DNA of 64,000 bases, taken from NCBI GenBank assembly GCA_905235135.1, contig CAJOKR010000020.1, positions 62,001 through 126,000 of the forward strand. The letters run 5' to 3'. Of the stretch, positions 27,060 through 37,800 are shown piece by piece. The notes beneath the pieces are model-generated. The model did no database searches and was not told the DNA's origin. It saw nothing but the letters and a program-made list of their open reading frames with translations. This DNA is from an uncultured Bacteroidales bacterium (GTDB taxonomy: Bacteria > Bacteroidota > Bacteroidia > Bacteroidales > WCHB1-69). Position numbers and translations under genes: made by a program. How positions within the stretch are numbered: position 1 is the stretch's first letter; the number at the start of each line of letters is the position of its first letter.

Positions 27060-27617
27060 TTAGAATTGTACTTGGAAACTGTTTTGGGAAAATTCCTGTC
27101 TTAACTTGTTGATCTTGGTCAAGATGCTGGTGTCGAGGAAGTAGTCGTCCATCTTGATTACGAAACCGCCGATGAGGGTGGGTTCGACCTCCTCTTTCAG
27201 ATCGATGGTGGCGTGTGTCTGTTCGGCGAGCAGCGCAACGATTTTGGATTTGAGCTCATCGCTCAAGGGTTGGGCCGTGATAATGAGTGCGGTCTTGACG
27301 TTGTGGGCCTGGTTGTACAGCCTGAAAAAGCCCTCGCAAATGGTGTCCAGGTCGGGCTCGCGTTTTTTCTTGAGGAGCAGGTCCACGAACTGGTAGGTGA
27401 TTTCGTGGAGGGTTCCGTTGAAGACGCTTTCGAAGATCTGGTGCTTCTGGTTGGGGGGCACAACGGGGTTGCGCAACAGCATCTGCAGGTCGCGGTTCTC
27501 CTTCAGTGTGTTGGCCAACAGCTTGAGGTCGCCATATACCTCCTCTATCTGGTTTTTCTCGTCGGCAAAGTCATACAATGACTTGGCGTATCTGTCGGAT
27601 AATTTCGGGTTTTTCAT
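27060..27617 (-). CDS. atpH: ATP synthase F1 subunit delta
   Basis: 'SDRYAKSLYDFADEKNQIEEVYGDL', C-terminal 'LIGGFVIKMDDYFLDTSILTKINKLRQEF'; followed by atpA and atpG. Confidence 0.93.
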   Translation of the reverse strand: MKNPKLSDRYAKSLYDFADEKNQIEEVYGDLKLLANTLKENRDLQMLLRNPVVPPNQKHQIFESVFNGTLHEITYQFVDLLLKKKREPDLDTICEGFFRLYNQAHNVKTALIITAQPLSDELKSKIVALLAEQTHATIDLKEEVEPTLIGGFVIKMDDYFLDTSILTKINKLRQEFSQNSFQVQF

Positions 27618-27698
27618 CTAATGATTTTAAAACGGCGGCAAATATACATTATTTTTGAATCGGACGGGATGTGAAAATCAGACGGGCATCCCGTTCTA

Positions 27699-27726
27699 TG
27701 GAGACGCACGGCCGTGCGTCTCTACA
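27699..27726. repeat. GTAGAGACGC palindromic repeat (copy 2), overlaps the pyrE stop codon
   Basis: tggagacgcacggccgtgcgtctctaca; pyrE ends ...cgc aag atg tag in the repeat edge. Confidence 0.9.
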
Positions 27727-28297
27727 TCTTGCGACTACCGGGTTTCACGAAGGGCAGGCCCTGTTTGCAGAGCGGGCAGTCTTCCACGGCCCAGTTTTGG
27801 ATGTTGAGTTTGGTCGCGCTATAGACGGGGTAGGGGAAGGAACCGTCGCTGCGGTCGGCGATGCAGCATACGCCGATGACCTCTGCGCCGAAAGCCTTGA
27901 GCACTTCGATGGTTTCGAGGGAGGATTTGCCGGTGGTGACCACATCTTCGGAGATGAGGAGTTTCATGCCGGGTTTCACCTCGAAGCCACGTCGCAAGCA
28001 CATCACATTATCGACACGTTCGGTGAAGATGGCTGGAACACCTAACTGGCGGCCAAGTTCGTAGGCCACGATGATACCGCCCATGGCCGGTCCCACCACC
28101 ATATCCACGTGCAGATCTTTCACCTGCTCCGTGATTTTCGCAATCACGCGCTCAGCCCTGTCGGGGTATTGCAACAGTTTGGCGCACTGGCAGTAACGGT
28201 CGCTGTGACGGCCCGAGGAAAGGAGGAAATGACCTTCGAGCAGCGCTTCCGACTGCTTCAGTTCTTCAATGACGGTATTTTTAATTTCTTCACTCAT
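27722..28297 (-). CDS. pyrE: Orotate phosphoribosyltransferase
   Basis: '[22 protein letters not shown]', PRPP motif '[16 protein letters not shown]'; start moved to MSEEIKN. Confidence 0.95.
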   Translation of the reverse strand: MSEEIKNTVIEELKQSEALLEGHFLLSSGRHSDRYCQCAKLLQYPDRAERVIAKITEQVKDLHVDMVVGPAMGGIIVAYELGRQLGVPAIFTERVDNVMCLRRGFEVKPGMKLLISEDVVTTGKSSLETIEVLKAFGAEVIGVCCIADRSDGSFPYPVYSATKLNIQNWAVEDCPLCKQGLPFVKPGSRKM

Positions 28298-28334
28298 AAT
28301 ATTTAAGGTTTTATTATTGCCAAATTTAGAAGTG

Positions 28335-28342
28335 CAAAGATA
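28335..28342 (-). promoter_or_regulatory. Bacteroidota -7 box upstream of pyrE
   Basis: caaagata (TATCTTTG on minus). Confidence 0.6.
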
Positions 28343-28422
28343 CAATTTTTTTGAAGTGAAAATATTAACATTTTGCTTTTTACAAAATGTAAAGGGAAGG
28401 ACGGGTAATTGGTTGAAAATTG

Positions 28423-28430
28423 TATCTTTG
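28423..28430 (+). promoter_or_regulatory. Bacteroidota -7 box upstream of the surface-protein genes
   Basis: ttggttgaaaattgTATCTTTGcag. Confidence 0.65.
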
Positions 28431-28468
28431 CAGGTTTAAGTATAGAAGTGTAAAACTTGTAATTCAGG

Positions 28469-31400
28469 ATGAGGAGACTGTTAGCCATATTGCTGATGTG
28501 TTGTTGCGGATGGGTGACCATTGCGCAGAATTTCCCATATCAGGTTTCTGTGCAGACAGTTGCCGGACATTGCTACGACGATGCCCATCTCATCTTCACC
28601 TTGTCGGACAATAACGGTAACATAATCCAAATCGACCCCCAGACCCACCAGGCGGTGAACATTGCCCAATACCCTTTGTACAACGTCCAGTATCATTACC
28701 AGAACGTTGCGAGCACCGGAATTCAGTATGATTACAGCAATGATATCATGTTGTCGGCAGGCACCTATTGCGTCGGGGTCACCGCGAATGTTCCTACGCA
28801 GGGTGGTATGATATTGGTGGACACCACTTTCTGCAATGTTCAGGTCACGACTTCGTACAACCACATGGAGGCCTCAGTACTGTCGAATGAATGCACAGGC
28901 TATCTTATCAACGGAGAGGAAAGATATGGTTATTGGCCCTCCTTCCATTGCAAGGACATGGGTCGCATTCAGCTGTATATTACTGAAGGTTCCTTCCCGT
29001 ATGAGGTTACCATTCTGGATGAACAACAGGACACGGTCAGACATACCGTGTTCCAACATCGTGTTGGCAGCAGCACGAGCTATCTCTCCGCGAATTACCT
29101 TGACTACTATACTTTTGACAATCTCCCGATAGGAGCGTATTCCATTAAAGTTTCCGACTCGTGCGGATATGGAGTTTCGTTGTCGTTCACCGTACCCGAT
29201 GTCGAGCCCATGGCATGTTATGCAGGTGTAACCATCTACAATTCGACATGTCCCGACAATCCCGTTATTCCTTTTTATTTGGAGCGAAGAAAAGAGAGTT
29301 ATGTTTACAGCGGTAACAGATGGTTTGATAATACCCTTCCATACGTGGACAGCATTCTTTTATATCGTTTTATCAACCCGGGAAACGACACCACAGAATG
29401 GAAAAATGTCGCCTCTCCGGATTATTCGTACGGAAATTGGGTGAATCTTTACGACTCCCTGCCTAATTATTGCGTCATATTCCAAGACACCGTTAAGGTA
29501 CAATTTTACAATCGTTGTCTGGACACCTTGACGACGTTTTTCTTCAAGTTCAATCCGCAGTTTGGACTTTTAGATTCGGTGGAGACCGTCCATATCAGCG
29601 ACACCGTTATTCATGACACCTGTGCCGTGATCCTACCCTCAGGAGTTTATACACAATCTTACAAGATAAGCGGAAATACTTGGACATATAGCAATAGTAC
29701 TCCTTTAGGGGGTTCGGGATATGTTCCCTCCATTCCTTTTAGGTATTACGTTTGTGCTTTGTCGTATGATGTGTGGTCAATGCCGGATTCCACGCTGTTG
29801 GGGCATAGCCAGTCGGAAGAATTCACAGGATTGGGCTCTTGGGTGACCTTCGGTGTGGATACGAGTGTCCAGGTACATATATCGGTGACGGATGCTCAGG
29901 GTTGTCAAATAGCGGAAAAAGACACCGTTTTTGTTTACAATGTAGAACCTGTGGATACGTTGCTCTTTTGGTTTGAGTGTCACAACGACTTGGACGATGA
30001 CGGGAAAAGCCATTGTTGTCCGAAGAGTTACCTGTGGATTCAGGAACATGGGGTGGATGCCAGCACCTTCCGGCGGAACATGATCCTTCGTTTGATCGAA
30101 AGCCCGCTGTACAACCAGTTCAATTTCACGGCGGTGCGGCAAGATGGAGTGTGGACAGTCACGCCAGAAGACCCGAACAATCATTCCACCTATGTGGAGT
30201 TTTCCTACGGGGACGGTTGGCAGGCCACTGTCCGCGATTCAGCATGTCTGGCCCCCGGACGCTATGTTTTCGAGGTCTCTACAGACTGCGGGGTGGACAC
30301 CGTTATCAAGGAATGGGCAGGTTATTATTACGACACCATAGGATTTCCTTACGAGGCACAATACGACATACGTCAGGTTTGTGACCAGGTTGTGGTCACG
30401 CAAATAGACCCGGGCCTTGCCAATTATGTTTATCTTATTGATCCGGCTGTCAGCAATGACGTGCCGATACAGGTGGAATGTGATCATTCTTGTTCGGCAT
30501 ATTGCTCATCCGGAGGAAGTCACACTACAGTCCAAGGAAAAAATGTGTTTACTTTCTCGTTACCAAGAACATACGTTCTCCATACCTATTCCTACAACTC
30601 TTTGACCAGTTTCAATGTGTCCAGTTATGTGGGTGAATGTTTCGGTAGCGGCGGTAATGACGACACCATCACCGTTGTCTTTTCCTATCTTGACTTTGAA
30701 ACGGCGACCGCCCTGTTGTGCAATTCCGCTTCTGTGACGGGAGTCGTGTCTGCGCAGGCCATCAATGGGAATGCTCCCTACACTTATACGTTGTATGACC
30801 AAGGGGGAACCGTGATTGCCTCCAATTCCACAGGATTTTTCGACAATGTGCCCATGACGATGGGTCAGCAGTTCACGGTACAGGTGACGGATTCGTGTTC
30901 GACCAGTTTCTCTGTCAATGTTACTGCGACGCTGCTCACCCACGAAAACCTGCTATGGGAGCAAGGTCCTAACGCGGGCCAATCCCACTGTGCAGGCGAT
31001 ACGGTGCATCTCACGGCCTTCACCTTCCCGCCGCCGGCAACGTATCAATGGATAGGGCCGAACGGATTCAGCAGTTCTTCGCAAACGATTGATGTTGTAC
31101 CCGAGGGCGACGGTGGCTGGTACAAAGTGGAAATCCTCAACAGTATGTGCGGTTCGCTCATCACGGATAGCATTTACGTGTCTGTGGTGACGCCTCAGGT
31201 GACCATAACGGGGGATTCCATAGCCTGTCCCGGCGGCAACGTCACCCTGCATGCTTCAGCGACCAATGCTGTTGTTCCCCCGCCTTTGGCTATCGGTGAT
31301 ATTCTCTGTACGGACGGCACTACGGTGAAACCTTCCGCATATACTGCATTCGGAAAGACGGCCTTGGGGGTGGTCTTCTATGTCGATAACACTGGCGAAC

Positions 31401-31852
31401 ATGGCTGGGCGGTGCACCTGGACGATCAGTCAATGGGTATTTTTTGGACCGTCAAAGGTCAGTTTGAGGATATTCCCAACTTGGATAACTTCACCGAACC
31501 CCGTAATGCCATTATGGATTTGGATGGCTACAGCAATACGCAGAAGATTCGCAATGCGGGAGACGCTTCCCGGTATCCAGCGGCATACGCGGTGGATTTT
31601 GACAACGGATGGTATCTGCCCGCCGCCGGCCAGCTGAGATTGCTCTTTGCCGAGACGCTTACATTGAATCAATCTTTGCAAGTGGTGAATGGAACGTTAT
31701 TTCAGGTGGACGACATGTACTTTTATTGGACATCAACGGAATATGGGTTGAATCGTGCGTGGGAAGTGAGTAACACCGGGAACACCTCTCACTACGACAA
31801 GAACACTGCTAATAATCAATACATTGGGGTACGTAGCATTCGAAACTTTTGA
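28469..31852 (+). CDS. Large secreted protein (1127 aa) ending in a DUF1566/FISUMP-like domain; no T9SS sorting domain recognised
   Basis: Signal peptide MRRLLAILLMCCCGWVTIAQ; Ig/PKD-like regions; C-terminal 'IGDILCTDGTTV...GVVFYVDNTGEHGWAVHLDD...GWYLPAAGQLRLLF...YFYWTSTEY...GVRSIRNF'. Confidence 0.85.
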   Translation: MRRLLAILLMCCCGWVTIAQNFPYQVSVQTVAGHCYDDAHLIFTLSDNNGNIIQIDPQTHQAVNIAQYPLYNVQYHYQNVASTGIQYDYSNDIMLSAGTYCVGVTANVPTQGGMILVDTTFCNVQVTTSYNHMEASVLSNECTGYLINGEERYGYWPSFHCKDMGRIQLYITEGSFPYEVTILDEQQDTVRHTVFQHRVGSSTSYLSANYLDYYTFDNLPIGAYSIKVSDSCGYGVSLSFTVPDVEPMACYAGVTIYNSTCPDNPVIPFYLERRKESYVYSGNRWFDNTLPYVDSILLYRFINPGNDTTEWKNVASPDYSYGNWVNLYDSLPNYCVIFQDTVKVQFYNRCLDTLTTFFFKFNPQFGLLDSVETVHISDTVIHDTCAVILPSGVYTQSYKISGNTWTYSNSTPLGGSGYVPSIPFRYYVCALSYDVWSMPDSTLLGHSQSEEFTGLGSWVTFGVDTSVQVHISVTDAQGCQIAEKDTVFVYNVEPVDTLLFWFECHNDLDDDGKSHCCPKSYLWIQEHGVDASTFRRNMILRLIESPLYNQFNFTAVRQDGVWTVTPEDPNNHSTYVEFSYGDGWQATVRDSACLAPGRYVFEVSTDCGVDTVIKEWAGYYYDTIGFPYEAQYDIRQVCDQVVVTQIDPGLANYVYLIDPAVSNDVPIQVECDHSCSAYCSSGGSHTTVQGKNVFTFSLPRTYVLHTYSYNSLTSFNVSSYVGECFGSGGNDDTITVVFSYLDFETATALLCNSASVTGVVSAQAINGNAPYTYTLYDQGGTVIASNSTGFFDNVPMTMGQQFTVQVTDSCSTSFSVNVTATLLTHENLLWEQGPNAGQSHCAGDTVHLTAFTFPPPATYQWIGPNGFSSSSQTIDVVPEGDGGWYKVEILNSMCGSLITDSIYVSVVTPQVTITGDSIACPGGNVTLHASATNAVVPPPLAIGDILCTDGTTVKPSAYTAFGKTALGVVFYVDNTGEHGWAVHLDDQSMGIFWTVKGQFEDIPNLDNFTEPRNAIMDLDGYSNTQKIRNAGDASRYPAAYAVDFDNGWYLPAAGQLRLLFAETLTLNQSLQVVNGTLFQVDDMYFYWTSTEYGLNRAWEVSNTGNTSHYDKNTANNQYIGVRSIRNF

Positions 31853-31858
31853 TGGATT

Positions 31859-34800
31859 ATGAGGCGGATATTGGTCATATTATGGATGTTGTGTTTCGGT
31901 TTGCTCTCCGCGCAGACTTACCATATCGGGGATGTCTATACCGCGCCGGATGGCAGCCAGGGCATCGTCTATTATCTCCACCCCGACGGCAGTGGCGGCT
32001 GGGTGGTGGCCCTGAATGATGCCTCTGTGGGATGTCCATGGGGTGATGACTCCGATGTGCCGGGACTCGTCAATGTTACCTCTTATTATTCCCAATACAC
32101 GTTGGCCGACACGGCAGGATATTCCAATACACAGACATTGCGCAACTATCAGAACAACAACACGACTTACGCCGCCGGCAAAGTTGATTTCGATAATGGG
32201 TGGGTGCTGCCCTCCGTGTCGCAGCTCCTCATGCTGTATGGGCAGCTGCCTTTCATCTCGTCCGCCCTCACGGGAGCTGGAGGTACGGAGATGGTGGATG
32301 AAGCGTATTGGACTAGCACAGAGAAAGATGCATCATCTGCTTATATTGTTTATTTCAGTTTTGGTTATTTGAATGATGACATCAAAACCAATCCATACCA
32401 TGTCCGTGCTGTGCGTAGCTTCACCAATGAGCCAAACTACCTTTGGAGCACCGGAGACACGACTTCTACCATCACTGTTACGCCATCGCAGACCACCGAA
32501 TATACGGTGACCGTGACCAGTCAATGGGGCTGTACTGGAACAGCATCGAAGGTCATCACAACACTGACACCCATCTCAACCAGTACTCACTATTTTCTCT
32601 GTGATAACGCTTCTGACACGCTTACCGCCCGCGAGGCCGCCTCCTATCAATGGAGTACGGGCGACAGCACGCGCTCTGTCATGATAACGGACGCGGGATT
32701 CTACCTCGTGACCGCCACCTTAGCCGGAGGAGAATGTCCGGTGGTGGATACCTTCAAGGTGACGAACGTGAAGGTGAACGGCATTTCGGACATCAGCATT
32801 CCTGAAATGTGTGCCGGCAACAGTACTACCGTCACTTTGGGCACCGATGCCATCTGTAATGTGACCTTGGTGACCTACGAAACCATTCTGGCACTGCATG
32901 ATACGGTATTCCTGCCCGACGGGGTTGAATGTGAACCCTATGGCTGCTCCTACCAGTCGCCGTTGACGTTTGCCGGTTATGCGGATACCGCCCATGTGAA
33001 CAGTGTCAATGATATTCGCTATCTCCGAATCAATATGGAGCATTCATACGCGGGCGACCTTTACATCAATCTTACCTGTCCAAATGGGCAAAAAGCGGAT
33101 ATTCTGCGATGGGGATACCAAATTTATTCGTCGGATTGTGCTTCACAAATCTCAAATGCTTCATTTGGGTGGCAAAGTGATGAGGAAGGCGTTTACAATT
33201 CACCGATGAGCACCGATTTTGGGTTAGCCAATAAACCAAGTGATTCAGAATTCCCATGTGATCCTGACCGGACTAAAAATGCATTTGGAACAGGGTGGGA
33301 TTATTGTTGGTCAAACAATACCAATCAAGGATATACATACGCAGACGGAAACGGCAGTTTGATATATAGAAGCTGCAATTCCCAAAATTACGGCTCCTTC
33401 TGGAATTCTTTGTATATTTTTGATTCTTCCGATGTGGTTGCAGGCACTCAGTTTTACCATCCTGATGAATCGTTTGAGAGTCTTATCGGTTGTCCGCTGA
33501 ACGGTTCCTGGTACATTGAGGTTATGGATGGGAACAACATTGATAATGGCTACATTTTCGGGTGGGAGTTAGCTTTGGCTGAGGACATCCAGACTATCGA
33601 ATATGCCGATGTGGTGCATACTGTGGTGGAAGGTCCGTGGGTGACCGCCATTTCAGACTCCTCCTTCCTTTTCTCGCCGCCCGCCGATCTACCTCACGAC
33701 ACGGTAGTGGACTATCTTTTCCACTGCTACAGCCAGTTCGGATGCGGCTACGATACCTTGGTGAGCATCTCCATTATTGCCCGAAAGTTTGTCGAAAGCG
33801 ATACTTTAGTCTGCGATAGCTTTGTCTGGAATGGAGTCACATACACCGCTGACACCACCCTTTCGGATACGCTGACGGGCATCCATGGTTGTGACAGCAT
33901 TGTGACCGTTTACGTGCATATTATCACCTCTCCAACCGTCACCATTTCAGGTGCTCAGTACATCTGTGCTGATTCCTCTGTTATCCTGACTGCCAGCGAT
34001 GCGCAATCCTACCTTTGGAGCACCGGCGACACCACGCAGACCATCACGGTCAGTGAGCCGGGAATCTATACGGTTACGGCTACCTTTGTGGGCGGCTGTA
34101 CTGCTGAATCGGCTGAATTCCAACTGTTTGAGTCGGTGAGCCCCATTATTGGCGCGCACCTCTCCGATATGGTGGCTGGCGATACGCAAACCGTGGTCAT
34201 CGGCACCTCAGTGGATGCCAACCTCCAATACGCCAATGCACCTTCCACCGTTACCTATTCGAACATCACCTTCCTGCCCGACGGTGTGCCTTGCGATACT
34301 CTCGGCTGTTCCTACACGGCGGAAATGGTCTTTACGGACTTTCCCGATACGGCGGTCATCCATTCGGCGGAGGAAATCCGCTACATCCGCCTGAATATGG
34401 AGCATTCCGCCCTTATAGACCTCTACATCAACCTCACTTGTCCGAATGGCCAACAGGCGGATATATTGAAGAAATACGACGGAAACAGTTCTTCGGAGTG
34501 CTCTGGCTACATTGGCAATTCGCACAGAGGCTGGCCGAGTGGAAATGTCCAAAGTGTCTATGGCTCTCATTATCCGCATAAGATGACATGGCTAGGGGAA
34601 CCGAATACTTCCAATTCGAATAATAATTCCAGTTTTCCGTGTGACTCCTCGAAAAACAAACCTGGGGTTGGGTGGAACTATTGCTGGTCGAACAACACCA
34701 CCGAAGGCTATCAGTATGCGTCGGCGAACGGAAGTCTGATGGATACCAGCAACGCTATTCTCTATTACAACAATGGGGTCGTGGCATTGAGCAATTTGAA

Positions 34801-37800
34801 AAAAATAGTCATCGATTCCTCCAATTTTGCGGCCGGCACACAATTCTATCATCCGGATGTGTCGTTTGACAGTCTGGTGGGATGTCCGATCAACGGCACT
34901 TGGACGGTTGAGGTGATCGATGGTATCTCCAGTAACAACGGTTATATTTTCGAGAGCGAGTTGTCTTTTGCGAATTATCTTCTTGAAGACCACGTTGTTT
35001 CGGTGATTCAGATGGACTTTGATTCCCTTTGGGTCACCCAGATCAACGATTCGGTTTTCATCATCACCCCGCCGGACACGTTGGCCAATGATACCACGGT
35101 GACCTATACCTTCACGTTGATTGACGAAAATGGATGTGTTTTTGACACCACGGTGACCATCACGATATACGCGCACAAGCATACGGTGCTCTACGATACG
35201 ATATGCTTGGGCGACACCCTCGATTTCAACGGTCAGCTGCTTACCCAGGAGGGTGTCTATTACGATACCATCCATACGGTGATAGGTTACGACAGTGTGG
35301 TGACGTTAAATTTGGCCCTCAAAGCATTGTTGGAGGTAAGCATAACTGCTTCTGTTGACACGACTTGCGCGGGCGTTCCGGTCACATTGCAGGTAAGTGC
35401 CTCGGACAACCTGATGGCCTACCTTTGGAGCACGGGCGATACTACCGCTTCCATCACCGTTGTGCAGGAGGAGAATACGGACTATTCGGTGACCGTCACG
35501 TCCACCTACCAATGTACGGGTGCCGCTTCCAAAACCGTTGCCGTTGGGGAACTTTTCCCGATGAGCACATCGGTTTACATTTGCGAAAGCACTCCCGATA
35601 CGCTCACCGCTCGCGAGGGGGATGCCTTCCTTTGGAGTACTGGCGACACCACACAGTCGATCGTGGTTTCGGACGTGAATATCTATATGGTGACAGTTTC
35701 GTCCGCATCCGATTGCCAGGTGGTGGATACATTCAAAGTGATTTCCGTGCAAATTAGCGAGATTCCACACGTTGAGATTCCGGAGATGTGTGCCGGGGGC
35801 AGCTATCCCATCGTGGTGGGGAATAATGTCATCAGCAGCCAGACCTCCATTACCCACGAAACCATCCATTCGATTCACGATACCGTCTTCCTGCCCGATG
35901 GTGTCTATTGCGAACCTTACGGCTGTTATTACAGTGTTCCTTTCGCCTTCACCGGTTATGCGGACACGGCCCATGTGAACAGCGTCCAGGACATCCGTTA
36001 CGTGAGAATCAACATGGAGCATTCGTATTCCAGCGACCTTTACATCAATCTAACTTGTCCCAACGGACAGAAAGCGGATATTTTGAGATGCGGAGGCACC
36101 TATATTGCGTCCCTGCATTCGGAATGCAGCGTCAATATACCGCTAAATTCATTTGGTTGGCAGTTGGGGATGGGGAATAATACTTCGGCGGACACTCGTT
36201 TCGGATTGCCATACCAGAACAATGATATTCCCGACAATTATCTATGTGATCGTACCTATCCTGAAAACGTACCGGGAGTGGGATGGAATTACTGCTGGTC
36301 GCAGAATGATAACTACTCATACGCGGGTGGTGACGGCAGTTTGATTTATCGGAATGAAAATGCCCATTATGCCATTCCAGGTAATAAATCGTTTGATTCC
36401 TCGAACGTGGCCGTTGGGTCGCAATTCTATCATCCTGATGATTCGTTTGACAGCTTGGTCGGATGTCCGTTGAACGGTGTTTGGCACATTGAGGTGATGG
36501 ATGGAATGGATACCGAGAACGGCTATATTTTCGAGTGCGAGTTAGCGTTGCCTGAGGATATACAGACGGTGGAATTTGCCGATGAGGTGCAGGTTGAGGT
36601 GGAAGGTCCTTGGGTGACAGCCACTTCCGACTCTACGTTCGTATTCTCCCCACCCGTGACATTGTCTCATGACACGACCGTCAACTACAGTTTTCACTAC
36701 CATAACCAGTTCGGATGCAGCTATGACACGGTGATTGAAGTCAACTTCTATGCCCGTTATATCGACACCCTGTCGCTCAGCGCCTGTGACAGTATTGTCT
36801 GGAATGGGGTCACTTATACGGCTGACACCACGCTGACGGACACGCTGACCTGCATCCATGGTTGCGACAGCATCGTGACCGTAAACCTGCATGTGACTCC
36901 CACCTCTCCCGTGACCATCAGCGGGCCCCAGTTCTTCTGTGCCGATGCGGAGGTCACGCTTACCGCCAATGTTGAGATTGAGCCGTTGTCCTACCTTTGG
37001 AGCAATGGCGCCACTACTCCGACGATCACGGTCGGCGATGTGGGCGTCTATTCGGTTACGGCTTTCTATGCGGATGGCTGCACTTCCGAATCGGCTGATT
37101 TCCTGCTACAGGAGGCTCAGAATCCGATAATTGACGCGCACCTCTCCGATATGGTGGCTGGCGATACGCAATACCTGGATCTCACCCTCCAGCCTGACGC
37201 CAGCATCGATTTGATGCTGCTACAAGGCCCTTGGGCGATAATTCATCCAGACACGACCTTCACTGTCACCCCGCCAGACACTCTGGAAAACGACACCTTA
37301 GTGACCTATACGTTCACATTGATTGACACGAATGGCTGTTCCTTTGATACGGTAATCCACATCACGGTATATGCCCACAAGCATACGGATCTCTACAATA
37401 CGATATATGCCTCGGAACTGCCATACAGCTGGAACGGATTGACATTTACGCAGGCGGGTTGCCAAGATACGCTGTTCCTTACCACACACGGTGCCGACAG
37501 TCTGGTTACCATGCATCTTTCGGTCAAATACCCGTATGATACCACAGTTTGTGAGAATCAGATTCCGTTGTATTGGCATGGCCAGACGTTCATCAGTACT
37601 GCTTCTGTCACCATTTCCCATTCCTTGGGTTGTGCCGACAGCATTGAGGTGATTTCGGTATCGGTGCATCCGGTTTACCATGACACGACCGAATATACCA
37701 TCTGCGCTAACGAACTGCCGTATCTGTGGCATAATCAAGAGATTAGCACCTCCGGAACCTATTACGATTCGCTGACCTCCTCGTTCAATTGTGACAGTAT

